Shown: positions 7,613 through 15,999, numbered from the stretch's first letter. The stretch is 46,805 nucleotides of DNA from Deltaproteobacteria bacterium (GCA_029561465.1 JAKQIZ010000006.1:1-46805); one strand, 5' to 3'. Notes: a model not told the origin generated them from the letters alone. Numbers and translations are program-made.

Positions 7613-8134
7613 CTAGAAAAATCTTCCGAAGCGGAGTGCTGCGTACATGGGGTCGTTGTCGGCGCGGAGGCCGGCGACCATAACGAGGTGCGATTTTTCC
7701 TCTTTGACGATTTTTTCGAAGAATTTTTTCTGATCTTTGTCCTTGGCGAGTTTGGCCAGCTCCGTGTAGAGGAGGATGGCGTTTTTCTCGGCGGCCATGG
7801 CGATGGCGGCGGCCTGTGCTACCGTATCCACCTTTTCCAGGCGTTTGTTGACGGTATCGCCCTTGGGGAAGAGGCCTTCCTGGACGATGGCTTCGAGGTA
7901 GGTGTCGATATCCGGGTTTTTGAGGCACTGGTCGATGCCCTTGCCCTCCGCCTTGGCCTTGAACTCCAGGAAGATATCCATATGCTTGGCCTCCTCCTTG
8001 GCGAGGGAGACGAAGAGTTTTTTGAGATCTTCATTGCCGGAGAATTTCTTGGCGGCCTTCATATAGAAGTTCATGCCGTCCTTTTCCGCCCTGATGGCGA
8101 AGTTAAACACACCCAAATCCTGTTTTTGCGCCAT
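7613..8134 (-). CDS. Rubrerythrin-like ferritin-superfamily protein
   Basis: A 173-aa protein from ATG 8134, which is preceded by AAGGAGGT; the longer track start at 8188 has no such site. It is a four-helix di-iron domain with the E-x-x-H signatures EEAKH (helix 2) and EEKSH (helix 4) and partner glutamates in FAIRAEKDGMNFY and MAAEKNAILLY. There is no C-terminal rubredoxin domain, so it is a short erythrin. Such proteins reduce peroxide or handle iron in anaerobes. It is the last gene before a strong terminator. Confidence 0.88.
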   Translation of the reverse strand: MAQKQDLGVFNFAIRAEKDGMNFYMKAAKKFSGNEDLKKLFVSLAKEEAKHMDIFLEFKAKAEGKGIDQCLKNPDIDTYLEAIVQEGLFPKGDTVNKRLEKVDTVAQAAAIAMAAEKNAILLYTELAKLAKDKDQKKFFEKIVKEEKSHLVMVAGLRADNDPMYAALRFGRFF

Positions 8135-8225
8135 GATCTTACCTCCTTGAGTTTGATGGTTGATAAAATTATCACGCCCGCACCTCATCGCTTCCGGGCT
8201 CGGGACCGGAAGGAAGCGATTGATT

Positions 8226-8546
8226 TTAATAAACAGACTTGCGGCCCTCGGCGAGGCCCTTCTTTGTCTCCGGTTTTCCCTTGCACTCCAGGGGCATGGG
8301 TATATCCTCGCCGGGTTCGCAGGGGAGGTTGCTCATGCTCTTGGCGGCGCAGCGGCCGATTTTGAAGCCGACATCATAACAGGACTGCGGTTTTGCCGCC
8401 GCCGGAGGCGCCTCCTGCGTGGCTGCCCCTTGCTGTTGGGTGGGTGAGGGCGGTGGCTGTTTTCCACCCTCGCCGCATCCGGCAAGCATGGTTACGCCGA
8501 GCATAAGCACCAGGATGAAGATAATAAAAACAGGTAATTTTCGCAT
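8226..8546 (-). CDS. Small lipoprotein, unknown function
   Basis: A 106-aa protein with a typical lipoprotein signal: MRK, a hydrophobic core and the lipobox L-A-G-C at about residues 21-24. A Pro/Gln/Ala-rich linker follows, then a small C-terminal domain with three cysteines (SCYDVGFKIGRC, LPCEPG, LECKG) that may form disulfides. I do not recognise the family. It begins nine bases after the membrane-protein gene at 8555, so it is probably the last gene of the ArsA operon. Confidence 0.7.
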   Translation of the reverse strand: MRKLPVFIIFILVLMLGVTMLAGCGEGGKQPPPSPTQQQGAATQEAPPAAAKPQSCYDVGFKIGRCAAKSMSNLPCEPGEDIPMPLECKGKPETKKGLAEGRKSVY

Positions 8547-8554
8547 GGTTCCTC

Positions 8555-9214
8555 CTATTTCAGAATTGTTGGTATCCAGCGGTAAATGGGGGCCAGGGCC
8601 GCGGCCACGGTCCCCGTTTTAGGGATCATAAAGATGAAACTCCGCTGCTGCTCCGGGACCAGGGCAATGTGGCGCACCAGGCCGGGATCGGGCTGTTTGT
8701 TCACGAAATTCCGGAGTCTCTGCCGGATCGTTTCGTTGCCGAAGTAGAGGATGAAATCCAAATTGCCCCAGCGCACTGCTTCGGACTGCAGGCGGTCGAC
8801 ATTGGTGATTTTTGGTCCCCGGAAGCGGGCATAACCCTTTTCGATGAGATGCCCCTCGGCGATGGGCGCCCGGCGAAGGTGGATGGTGATGAAGAGGCGG
8901 TCGTATTTGCGGATGAGCTTGGAGACTGGCATCCACAGCCAGGCGTGGCGGGGCAGGAAGGTGATGGTGGCGTCCACCCGTTCCACCGGGGCCGACTTGG
9001 GCGGCCGGAGGGTCGCATGATAGCCGATGAGACCGCCGATGTTGGTGAAGGTCTGATCCACCGGCTTGACTACTGCCACCAGATCCGAAAAGGCGCTCCG
9101 GAAGATCCGGTCGTTGATCCGCTTCCCCCAGAAATAACCCGCCCCCAGGAGAAAGGAAAGGGCGATGAAGAGATAGAAGAGGGGCTCCCCGGCCAGATGG
9201 GCGTATTCAAACAT
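8555..9214 (-). CDS. Membrane-anchored protein of the ArsA operon, unknown family
   Basis: The protein runs from ATG 9214 (GGAGGAGAGG upstream) and is 219 aa long; the start overlaps the end of the ArsA gene. One N-terminal membrane segment (PLFYLFIALSFLLGAGYF) is followed by a soluble, mainly beta domain of about 190 residues. I do not recognise the fold; the segments DATITFLPRHAWLWMPVS and VRWGNLDFILYFG are the most distinctive. The overlap with an ArsA/Get3-type ATPase suggests a membrane partner for it, but this is inference from position only. Confidence 0.65.
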   Translation of the reverse strand: MFEYAHLAGEPLFYLFIALSFLLGAGYFWGKRINDRIFRSAFSDLVAVVKPVDQTFTNIGGLIGYHATLRPPKSAPVERVDATITFLPRHAWLWMPVSKLIRKYDRLFITIHLRRAPIAEGHLIEKGYARFRGPKITNVDRLQSEAVRWGNLDFILYFGNETIRQRLRNFVNKQPDPGLVRHIALVPEQQRSFIFMIPKTGTVAAALAPIYRWIPTILK

Positions 9215-10166
9215 GGTCCTCTCCTCCCCCGCCAAAGTGGACGGTCAGGTCTTCGGGTATTTCGTACAGCGGCGTATCACCCCCCAGGGTGAACGCCGGG
9301 TTCAGGGCAACGCTCGCCACCGCCGCACCGCTGGCCAGGCGTTGCAACTCCCCGGCGATGCGGTCCGCAAGGGCCCGGTTTTCCGCCGTGACCTTATTGG
9401 CGATCAGGAGTACGAGGGGCAGCTTCAGCTCCCGGAGCCCGGTAATGAGCCGCTCCGATTCCCGCAGCGAGAGGAGGTCGGGATTGAAGACCGTCACCAC
9501 GCCGCACTCCTCCCCCTGGAGTCTCCGGATCAGGACCTTGTAGTTGTCCGCCAGCAGCCTGAGGCGCTTGAGGATGTCGTCGCCGCTCTCGTCGTATTCC
9601 AGGCGGATCTCCCGGTTGGCCTCCCACTCCTTGGCGCCGCCGCGGATCTTCTGAATGGTATGGCGCTTGTCGAGGATCTGCCGGCGGATCGCCGTGAGCC
9701 GCTCTATCCACGTCATCGTGACCTGGGGCAGGGCGAGAAACCGCAGCGTCAATCCCGTCGGCGGTGTGTCGAAGACGAGATAGTCGTAGCCATCCTCTTC
9801 CCGGAGGGTCCGCTCGATACTCGTCAGCAGGGCGTACTCCTCGATGCCGGGGGAGTACTTCAGGATGGAGAAGTAGTTGTCCAGGTTAAGGACCCGGAGA
9901 TAATGGTAGGACTCGGCCAGGACCTTTGTCTCCCGTTCGAGGTAATCCCGGGCCAGCTTGCGGAGATCCACCTCCCGGAGATGCAGCCTCGGGGAAACCC
10001 GCGTCCCGCCGTTGCCCACCGTGACGCCGAAGACGTCGCCAAGATTGTGGGCCGGGTCCAAAGATACCGCGAGGACCCGGTACTGCCGGGAAAGCTGCCA
10101 GGCGGCGGCCGCTGCCAGGGTGGATTTCCCCACCCCACCCTTGCCGGTAAAAAAAAGGACCTTCAT
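9207..10166 (-). CDS. ArsA/Get3-family ATPase
   Basis: A 319-aa single-domain ATPase starting at MKVLFFTGKGGVGKST, a deviant Walker A (GKGGVGKST) with the signature lysine. It is followed by the A'-type SLDPAHNLGDVFG and the switch-like DTPPTGLTLRFLALP, both typical of ArsA/Get3/TRC40 proteins. The codons before ATG 10166 in the track belong to another frame. No arsenite pump or regulator is nearby, so arsenic resistance is not supported. A role with the adjacent unknown membrane protein, such as protein targeting or cofactor handling, is only a guess. The upstream 98-aa gene ends one base before this start. Confidence 0.85.
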   Translation of the reverse strand: MKVLFFTGKGGVGKSTLAAAAAWQLSRQYRVLAVSLDPAHNLGDVFGVTVGNGGTRVSPRLHLREVDLRKLARDYLERETKVLAESYHYLRVLNLDNYFSILKYSPGIEEYALLTSIERTLREEDGYDYLVFDTPPTGLTLRFLALPQVTMTWIERLTAIRRQILDKRHTIQKIRGGAKEWEANREIRLEYDESGDDILKRLRLLADNYKVLIRRLQGEECGVVTVFNPDLLSLRESERLITGLRELKLPLVLLIANKVTAENRALADRIAGELQRLASGAAVASVALNPAFTLGGDTPLYEIPEDLTVHFGGGGEDHV

Positions 10167-10167
10167 C

Positions 10168-10464
10168 TCAGTCGATCCCCAGGGTGCCGGCAATCTCCGC
10201 CAGCATGTCGCCGGCATCCTCCGCCCGGCGGTGGAGGACCTGGATCTCCCGCTCCATATAAGGCAAAAGCTCCACGGCCAGAAAACCGGGCGGCGCCGGC
10301 AAACCCACAAAAGAACCCAACAGCAGCAAGGCGAAGATGTTCTCCAGCTCCTGCGCCTCCAGACAGGTCAGCGCCACCAGCCCCTCCCGCTGCGCCGTAC
10401 CCATGTCCGCCACCAACCGCCGGCAATAACTCAAAAACGAACCACCCATAAAATCCTCATGCAT
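10168..10464 (-). CDS. Small helical protein upstream of the ArsA-type ATPase
   Basis: I choose ATG 10464 (98 aa, starting MHEDFMGGSF) because the longer track start at 10524 adds a basic leader with no homologous look. The sequence is helical, with a hydrophobic middle (IFALLLLGSFVGLPAPPGFL) and an amphipathic C-terminal helix (MEREIQVLHRRAED). It could sit at a membrane or cap the ATPase. The spacing of one base to the ArsA gene argues for a functional pair. I do not recognise the family. Confidence 0.6.
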   Translation of the reverse strand: MHEDFMGGSFLSYCRRLVADMGTAQREGLVALTCLEAQELENIFALLLLGSFVGLPAPPGFLAVELLPYMEREIQVLHRRAEDAGDMLAEIAGTLGID

Positions 10465-10712
10465 GCTCGCCAACCGTGAGGAGCCGCGGCGATAAAAACT
10501 CTTACCGATTCGATTATCACACAATCCACAGAGAAACTCTGCCTCGGGGATGAGGCCTGCCGGCTCACGGTGATGGAGCGTGTCCTGCTATCGATATTGG
10601 CAACCGGGATATGCATCTTAAAGGGAACAAGTTCTGGTCCTGCCCCCTTGCTTTAAAGATCATTTATAAGATGAAGAAAAGGTTTATGTGCCTTACCTGT
10701 TCTTTCAAATGA

Positions 10713-10749
10713 TGCGTATCCCGGTCGCTGCGGGCGGCCGGGATACGCA
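10713..10749 (-). terminator. Hairpin after cstA
   Basis: A perfect 12-bp stem (TGCGTATCCCGG / CCGGGATACGCA) with a 13-base loop begins 15 bases past the cstA stop. It has no strong T-tract on the minus strand, so it may act as an RNA-stabilising hairpin or weak terminator. Confidence 0.55.
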
Positions 10750-10763
10750 GGTTTATGACAGCA

Positions 10764-12587
10764 TCAATCTCCCTGCTTTCTCATCTTGATGAAGTCGAAG
10801 ATGAAGAGGAAGTTGAGGACCAGCATGATGCCCATGATGATCTGGACGGTCCAGCCCTGGCCGGGGGCCTTGGCGATGTTGGCCGGCATGACGACGATCA
10901 TGAACCAGATGATGGCGGCGGTTACGGTGACCCAGAGGAAATAGGCGGGGACCACCGCCATGATGGCGAATTTGGATTTCAGCTTTTTGGCCACGAAGGC
11001 CGCCCCGGTCATGAGGGCGATAGAGGCGATGAGCTGGTTGGCGGCGCCGAAGGACGGCCAGACGATGGTGAACTGCTTGCTCCAGGCCAGGTACATGCCG
11101 ATGAGGGCCGGGACCAGGGAGGCGATCCAGCGGTTCGTCAGGACGTTGTAGATACCCGAGGCGGCGTCTTTCACCGGGGCCAGCATCTCCACGAGGCAGT
11201 ACCGGGCGATGCGGTTTGTCGTATCCAGGGTGGTGAGGGCGAAGGCGGAGATCCACAGACCGGCGATGATCTTGACGATCTTCACGGGGATGAAGGAGAG
11301 GAAGCTCGCCGCCACCATGTCGGAGTAGGTCTGGACGACGAGGTTGGCCTGGGAGAGCTTCAGGGCCTCCGAGGTCTTGGTGAAGAGCTGCCCCCAGTTG
11401 TCCAGGGTCAGGGCGAAGGGGGCGACGGTAGCCTTGGCCGCGGCCGCGGCGCCGCCGGCTGCCGCCACCGCCCCCGCGGCTGCCGCTTTCGCGGCGGCGG
11501 CGGCCTGGGCGGCCATAGCCGCTTCATGACCGTTCCTGAGGGCCGTGAAGCCGAAGCCGGCGATGGCGCAAATGACGATGGTGGAGAGGAAACCCTCGGT
11601 GAACATGGAGCCGTAACCGATGAAGAGGCCGTCAGACTCCTTGGTGATCTGTTTGGACGAGGTTCCCGAGGCGACGAGGGAGTGGAAGCCCGACAGGGAA
11701 CCGCAGGCGATGATCAGGGGGATGGCGGGCCAGAACGGCGTCGGCTTGCCACCCACCAGGATCGGCGAGAACTCGGTCATCATGGGGATCTCCACGCCCC
11801 GGAAGGTGAAGAAGGCGGCGGCGAAGCCCACGAAGATCCCGAAGTAGAGCAGCCAGGAATTCAGGTAGTCCCGGGGCTGTAGCAGAATGTTCACCGGGAT
11901 GGCCGCGGCGATAATGATATAGAAGAAGAGGACCACCAGCCAGGCCTCGAAGCTCAGGGCGATGGGCATGAGTGTTCCTCCCCAGATGGCCACGGCCATT
12001 AAGGCGATCCCGATGACGGTGGCGGCGGGGAGGTTCATCTTCACCTGGTAGAGGAGATACCCGAGAATAATAGCGACGATGGTGACGAAGATGGAGGCCC
12101 CGGCGATCTCCGGCGTCTTGACGAACATGGAGGAGATGACCGTGGCGAAGGCCGCGACGACGAGCACCAGGAGGAAGAAGACGATCCAGTAGAAGGCCGT
12201 CCCCGTCCGTTTGGAGATGAGATCCGAGGCGACGAACTGGATCGATTTGCCGTCGTAGCGCATGGAGGCCATGAGGGCCAGGTAGTCATGGACGGCGCCG
12301 ATGAAGATGTTCCCCAGCCAGACCCAGGCCAGCGCCGGGAGCCAGCCCCAGCACATGGCCATGGCCGGGCCGACGATGGGGCCCGCCCCGGCGATGGAGG
12401 AGAAGTGGTGGCCGAAGAGGACCATCCGGTGGGCGGGGACGTAGTCGATCCCGTCATAGAGACGCTTCGACGGGGCCTCGATCTCATCCGAGGCCCGTAC
12501 TACGTCCCGCTCGATCTTTTTCCCGTACGTAAAGTACAGGCCCATATAAAGGATGAAGCCGATGATACAGATAACGGTTGTGGTCAT
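10764..12587 (-). CDS. cstA: Carbon starvation protein CstA, peptide/pyruvate transporter
   Basis: A 607-aa polytopic membrane protein with the CstA N-terminus, including DGIDYVPAHRMVLFGHHFSSIAG (quoted in part: VLFGHHFSSIAGAGPIVGP) and the GWLPALAWVWLGNIFIGAVHD region. CstA proteins import peptides or pyruvate when carbon is scarce. The start is clear, with AAAGGAGGT before ATG 12587. It is shorter than E. coli CstA and carries an unusual Ala/Gly-rich insert of about 40 residues near 352-392, rich in AAAAAK-type runs, in what should be a loop. It is transcribed alone and followed by a hairpin. Confidence 0.93.
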   Translation of the reverse strand: MTTTVICIIGFILYMGLYFTYGKKIERDVVRASDEIEAPSKRLYDGIDYVPAHRMVLFGHHFSSIAGAGPIVGPAMAMCWGWLPALAWVWLGNIFIGAVHDYLALMASMRYDGKSIQFVASDLISKRTGTAFYWIVFFLLVLVVAAFATVISSMFVKTPEIAGASIFVTIVAIILGYLLYQVKMNLPAATVIGIALMAVAIWGGTLMPIALSFEAWLVVLFFYIIIAAAIPVNILLQPRDYLNSWLLYFGIFVGFAAAFFTFRGVEIPMMTEFSPILVGGKPTPFWPAIPLIIACGSLSGFHSLVASGTSSKQITKESDGLFIGYGSMFTEGFLSTIVICAIAGFGFTALRNGHEAAMAAQAAAAAKAAAAGAVAAAGGAAAAAKATVAPFALTLDNWGQLFTKTSEALKLSQANLVVQTYSDMVAASFLSFIPVKIVKIIAGLWISAFALTTLDTTNRIARYCLVEMLAPVKDAASGIYNVLTNRWIASLVPALIGMYLAWSKQFTIVWPSFGAANQLIASIALMTGAAFVAKKLKSKFAIMAVVPAYFLWVTVTAAIIWFMIVVMPANIAKAPGQGWTVQIIMGIMLVLNFLFIFDFIKMRKQGD

Positions 12588-12644
12588 GAACTACCTCCTT
12601 TCAATAATAAAGTAATCATTCATTCACCAATAATTATAAACTCC

Positions 12645-12661
12645 CGGTGCCCTTGGCACCG
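12645..12661. promoter_or_regulatory. Palindrome upstream of cstA
   Basis: CGGTGCC-CTT-GGCACCG, a 7-bp perfect inverted repeat about 60 bases before the cstA start. It could be an operator or a leader hairpin. The rest of the 260-base gap has A/T-rich stretches but no promoter I would name with confidence. Confidence 0.3.
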
Positions 12662-12847
12662 TCTGCAGCCTGTGACCAATCCGTAAGTATCCCCACCGGA
12701 GATCTATTTATGTTCCCTCCTGAACGGGAGATATGTCTGCATTCCTTACCTGATGTAATTCAAAGAACGATTCCTGCCGATCCGGGAACGAATCTACGCC
12801 CTTGCACGGGGAATGTCAACGATTTTTTATCTGTAAATTCAGCTATG

Positions 12848-13633
12848 TTACGAGAAATTTTCATATGATTGCCACTCGTACCAGTGGTCGAGGGCCAGCG
12901 CGGCGGCCCAGGCGTCGATCATCGCCCGATCGCCGGCATGATCGTCTTTCCGCCGGGCCGCCGTTATCCGGACCAGCGGGGCGCCGTCGAGGATGAAGAT
13001 CGTTTTGTGGTAGGGGCCGATGAAATCGCCGTGAAAATGATCTTCCAGGCTCTTGAAGAAAACGAAGTTCATGATGTTGGCGGCGCGGTAGATCCGGGCC
13101 GGGGTAGCCCGGCGGACGTCCGGCGACAGGGACTGGAGGGCTTGACGCCGCTGGACGGAGATGTTGTGGAGCTGCAGGCGCCGCAGCTCCGGGCAGTGGT
13201 CATACAGCCATTTGTTTACCATGATGTCCGCGGGCATCCGGGTGAGTTGAAAGACCACTCCCTGATACCACCGGGCGATCATCCGCCGCACCTTGTCCCG
13301 GCCGAAGATGGCGACCAGGCGCTCCAGTTCGCTTTCCGTTTCCATGATGAACGAGGCCATGGTCCGGCGGCCGGCCACGGAGACGAAGCGCGCCGCCGCC
13401 GGGGCGCTGAAGAAACGCAGCAGGTGTCCGGTCTGATTGGCGACGAGGAAGTTGACATCCGTTTCGGGGTGGGGGCGATAATCGAAAACAAGGCGCGGTT
13501 CCCCTCTGCCGCCCAGATGAAAGTCGATCGGCGCCGCCAGCTCCGGTTTTTTTGCGACGGCGATCTTCTCTCCCGCCAGCCTTTCCACCTCGGCCAGAAG
13601 CTGCCGCACGCTGTCCATGAGTTGCAGGTCCAT
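12848..13633 (-). CDS. Conserved-looking protein of unknown function
   Basis: A 261-aa soluble protein. I place the start at ATG 13633 with GAGGG nine bases upstream; the track start at 13642 is TTG. It opens with a helix (MDSVRQLLAEVERLAGEKIAV), then a beta-rich part with PRLVFDYRPHPETDVNFLVANQTGHLLRFF. A helical second half contains RMPADIMVNKWLYDHCPELRRL. There is no signal peptide or membrane helix. No family or catalytic motif is recognised. It stands apart from cstA by 260 bases and is probably monocistronic. Confidence 0.6.
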   Translation of the reverse strand: MDLQLMDSVRQLLAEVERLAGEKIAVAKKPELAAPIDFHLGGRGEPRLVFDYRPHPETDVNFLVANQTGHLLRFFSAPAAARFVSVAGRRTMASFIMETESELERLVAIFGRDKVRRMIARWYQGVVFQLTRMPADIMVNKWLYDHCPELRRLQLHNISVQRRQALQSLSPDVRRATPARIYRAANIMNFVFFKSLEDHFHGDFIGPYHKTIFILDGAPLVRITAARRKDDHAGDRAMIDAWAAALALDHWYEWQSYENFS

Positions 13634-13768
13634 GGGAATCAACCCTCATTGCCGACCATGAAACACCCATGACGATGTCCCGTCACATTTTCCCGTCGAT
13701 GGCCGGGCCGTTGCCGCTATTCCATAGCATTAATGTCCCGTCTTGGGAAGCTCCGGATGGGGAAGCGC

Positions 13769-13870
13769 ACGGTGAATTTGTTTTGGCCGAAACCAGCTGG
13801 AAACAGCGGCTTTATTGTTTTTGTTGCCCGAGCAATATCAACTACTTGTGCGAAGAACAAATTTATCCGG
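13769..13870 (+). repeat. 102-bp dispersed repeat, copy B (FWPK/ISTT repeat)
   Basis: The gapless partner of 387-488, in the opposite orientation. It lies in the ~310-base gap between the unknown gene at 12848-13633 and mobB. An open frame runs 13733-13948 through it, ending across the mobB start. Outside the 34 shared codons the two copies diverge completely. I see nothing else recognisable in this gap. Confidence 0.6.
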
Positions 13871-13944
13871 CAAGACAGCGTTCCCGGGTGGAGCAGAGGG
13901 CGAATCACCTTGAATAAGATCACGATATTGTATATGAGTAGGAC

Positions 13945-14463
13945 ATGAATAAGACGATCCCCATTCTTTCTATTGTCGGCAAGTCCAATTCGGGCAAGAC
14001 TACGCTTATAGAAGGGATGATCCCCGCGTTGATCCGGCGGGGGTGGCGGGTGGCCACGATCAAGCACAACCGCCACGGTTTTGCCATCGACCACGAGGGC
14101 AAAGACAGTTGGCGCCACAAGCGGGCCGGCGCCCGGACCACCGTCATCGCCTCTCCTCATCAGGTGGCAGTGGTGGAGGATACGGAGCGGGATTATGAAA
14201 TCGCCGAGCTGCGGGAGCGCTACATCCGGGATGTGGACCTGATCATCGTGGAGGGTTACAAGCAGAATCCCTTCCCCAAGATCGAGGTCTTTCGCCCCTC
14301 CCTGAAGCGGGAACGTCTATGCGGTCCCGACGACAACCTTATTGCCGTGGCCAGCGATGAGCCGCTGCCGGAAACGGAGACTCCCAATCTCGCCCTGAAC
14401 GACATCGATGGGATCGTCGCCTGGGTGGAGGAGTCCCTGGGGCTCAAGGCGGGAGAACAATAA
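13945..14463 (+). CDS. mobB: Molybdopterin-guanine dinucleotide biosynthesis protein B
   Basis: A 172-aa GTP-binding protein with the MobB P-loop (SIVGKSNSGKTTLIEGMIP) and the typical IKHNRHGFAIDHEGKDSWRH segment, followed by DLIIVEGYKQNPFPKIEV. MobB assists MobA in adding GMP to molybdopterin for Mo/W-bis-MGD enzymes. A full-length family member. No other cofactor gene is adjacent, but the AOR at 28.2 kb is a pterin enzyme of the same cell. The ribosome site (GTAGGA) is close and weak. Confidence 0.93.
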   Translation: MNKTIPILSIVGKSNSGKTTLIEGMIPALIRRGWRVATIKHNRHGFAIDHEGKDSWRHKRAGARTTVIASPHQVAVVEDTERDYEIAELRERYIRDVDLIIVEGYKQNPFPKIEVFRPSLKRERLCGPDDNLIAVASDEPLPETETPNLALNDIDGIVAWVEESLGLKAGEQ

Positions 14464-14535
14464 TCGCTGGTTCCCGGGGTCCGACCGTTGGGGGGATTTA
14501 TGAACATGGACGAGTCCGTAAAAAGCACAAATCAC

Positions 14536-14556
14536 CCTCCCCCTTGAAGGGGGAGG
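14536..14556. repeat. GGGGGAGG inverted repeat, copy 1
   Basis: CCTCCCCCTTGAAGGGGGAGG, 10-base arms around a single base. Two close relatives lie at 39688-39706 and 39746-39767, so it is a dispersed palindromic repeat, not a gene-specific terminator. Confidence 0.5.
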
Positions 14557-14588
14557 AATTAAATGACTTCTTACGGGGACATTAACAT

Positions 14589-14607
14589 AAATCACCTTCG
14601 GTGATTT
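14589..14607. other. AAATCACC hairpin before the 142-aa gene
   Basis: AAATCACC-TTC-GGTGATTT, an 8-bp stem 34 bases before ATG 14641. The left arm also occurs at 14529 beside the GGGGGAGG palindrome. It may be a leader hairpin or part of the repeat. Confidence 0.35.
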
Positions 14608-14640
14608 CACCTGGGGCGGCCGGATCGATGGATAGGTAAA

Positions 14641-15069
14641 ATGTCGGAATTGTTGGACGTTAGCACCTGGTCGATATTGCAGTGGGCCCTGGTGGTCCTG
14701 GTGGCGGGGTTTATCGGCCAGTTCGGGAAGAGTTTCGCCAAATTCCTCATGGAAAAACTCAACGCGGCCCAGAAGGGCAAGACAGCGGTGAAAACAGGGG
14801 AGCATCTGCCGGACCCGGCCATAAAAAAAGAAGACGAAGGAAACGACGGGTCCGCCGACGGCGGGAGAGAAAAGGCATTACCACCGGCCGTCGTGGGTGA
14901 GGCGCCGGCGCCCACCGCCATCGCCGTCCCGGCCGTTCCTCAGGTACAGAAGACGCCACCGTCGCCGGTCGAGGCCGGTTCGTCCGCCAAAGAGGAGAAA
15001 AAGCTCCTCAAGGCCCAACTGAAGGCACAAAAAAAGGCGGCAAAGGCGGCGAATAAGGAGTCCTCATGA
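14641..15069 (+). CDS. Small single-pass membrane protein with a Lys/Ala/Pro-rich tail
   Basis: A 142-aa protein with one N-terminal membrane helix (ILQWALVVLVAGFIGQFGKS), then a basic segment, an acidic Gly/Asp-rich part, a Pro/Ala linker and a Lys/Ala-rich C-terminus (KLLKAQLKAQKKAAKAANK). Most of the tail should be disordered and is probably cytoplasmic by the positive-inside rule. No family is recognised. The steady codon use and an ATG after GGATAGG support a real gene. Confidence 0.55.
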   Translation: MSELLDVSTWSILQWALVVLVAGFIGQFGKSFAKFLMEKLNAAQKGKTAVKTGEHLPDPAIKKEDEGNDGSADGGREKALPPAVVGEAPAPTAIAVPAVPQVQKTPPSPVEAGSSAKEEKKLLKAQLKAQKKAAKAANKESS

Positions 15070-15102
15070 TTGTTCGCTCCCCTGCCTGTATGTCTGAAGG
15101 AG

Positions 15103-15999
15103 TCAGTCCCGCAACCGGTCGCAGAAGCCGCGGATAATCTCCGCCAACTCCCGGGGCTTTTCCATGGGGATCAGATGCCCCGCGCCGGCAATCATCCGGT
15201 GTTCGCCCCGGGGAAAAAACGACGTCGCCTGGCGCAGGTCGATGAAATGGCGGTTGTCGCTTTCCGCTCCTTCCAGAACGAGAACGGGGCAGGTGACTTT
15301 GACCAGTTCGGGCCAGGGATCGTACTGCATGCCCCCCATGAAGATGGCTGCCTCCCGCTGGGGGGAACAGGTCAGTTGAACTCCCCCGCCATCCCCTGAT
15401 TTCATGCCGTATTTGATGTAGAGATCCATCATTTCGCCATCCCAGTTCCGGAAAAGCGACCGGGAACGTACATAATCGCCGGCGGCGGCGACGGAGGGCC
15501 AATAGTTCTGCCGTTTGATGGATTTGGCGGCCAGGGGATGCTGGTCCACGGTAATCTCGAGACGATAGAAATCCTGAGGCAAGAAGATCGGTTCAACGAG
15601 AACCATCCCCCGGGCCGCAAGACCGAAAACGGCATTGGCCAAGGTCAGTACCGTCGCACCCATGGAATGTCCCACGAGAAAAGGGCGGTCCAGATGCAGG
15701 GCGGCATAGAAGTCCGCCAGGTCCCGGGCGAGGGTCAACCAGCTCAAACCGCCATCCTCCGGTGTGGTTTCACGATGGTCGCAGAAATAAGGGGCGATCA
15801 CTCGATACGGCGGGGCGAGGTCCCGGGCCAGGGGATGCCAGAGCCAGGGGAGAAAACCTGTGGCATGGAGAAACATGAGGGGCGGGCCGTCCGCATCGTA
15901 GAACAGATATGGGATTTCGACGTCGTCGATGGCCTGAATGGCGGTCCGGGGTTCCGATAGCGGGTTGGCGCGGTGCTGTCTATCCGTGACGGTGCTCAT
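15103..15999 (-). CDS. Alpha/beta hydrolase
   Basis: A 298-aa alpha/beta-hydrolase fold protein. The nucleophile elbow is G-H-S-M-G (PFLVGHSMGATVLTLA), the oxyanion region is FLHATGFLPWLWHPLARDL, and the catalytic His is in GAGHLIPMEKP near the C-terminus. The acid is probably in the VLEGAESDNRHF segment. The substrate is unknown; it resembles esterase/lipase or small-molecule hydrolases. The ribosome site before ATG 15999 is weak. It stands alone on the minus strand. Confidence 0.85.
   Translation of the reverse strand: MSTVTDRQHRANPLSEPRTAIQAIDDVEIPYLFYDADGPPLMFLHATGFLPWLWHPLARDLAPPYRVIAPYFCDHRETTPEDGGLSWLTLARDLADFYAALHLDRPFLVGHSMGATVLTLANAVFGLAARGMVLVEPIFLPQDFYRLEITVDQHPLAAKSIKRQNYWPSVAAAGDYVRSRSLFRNWDGEMMDLYIKYGMKSGDGGGVQLTCSPQREAAIFMGGMQYDPWPELVKVTCPVLVLEGAESDNRHFIDLRQATSFFPRGEHRMIAGAGHLIPMEKPRELAEIIRGFCDRLRD

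Noticed and set aside
9207-10166. Arsenic resistance operon
   Set aside because: Only the ATPase family matches; there is no ArsB, ArsC or ArsR and no arsenical motif in the partners.
10755-11882. Long plus-strand ORF (375 aa), Gly/Asp/His-rich
   Set aside because: It is the antisense shadow of cstA; its composition is that of a GC-rich reverse frame.
12653-12665. Sigma54 promoter (TGGCAC...TGC) before cstA
   Set aside because: The spacing between GG and GC is two bases short and the orientation faces away from cstA.
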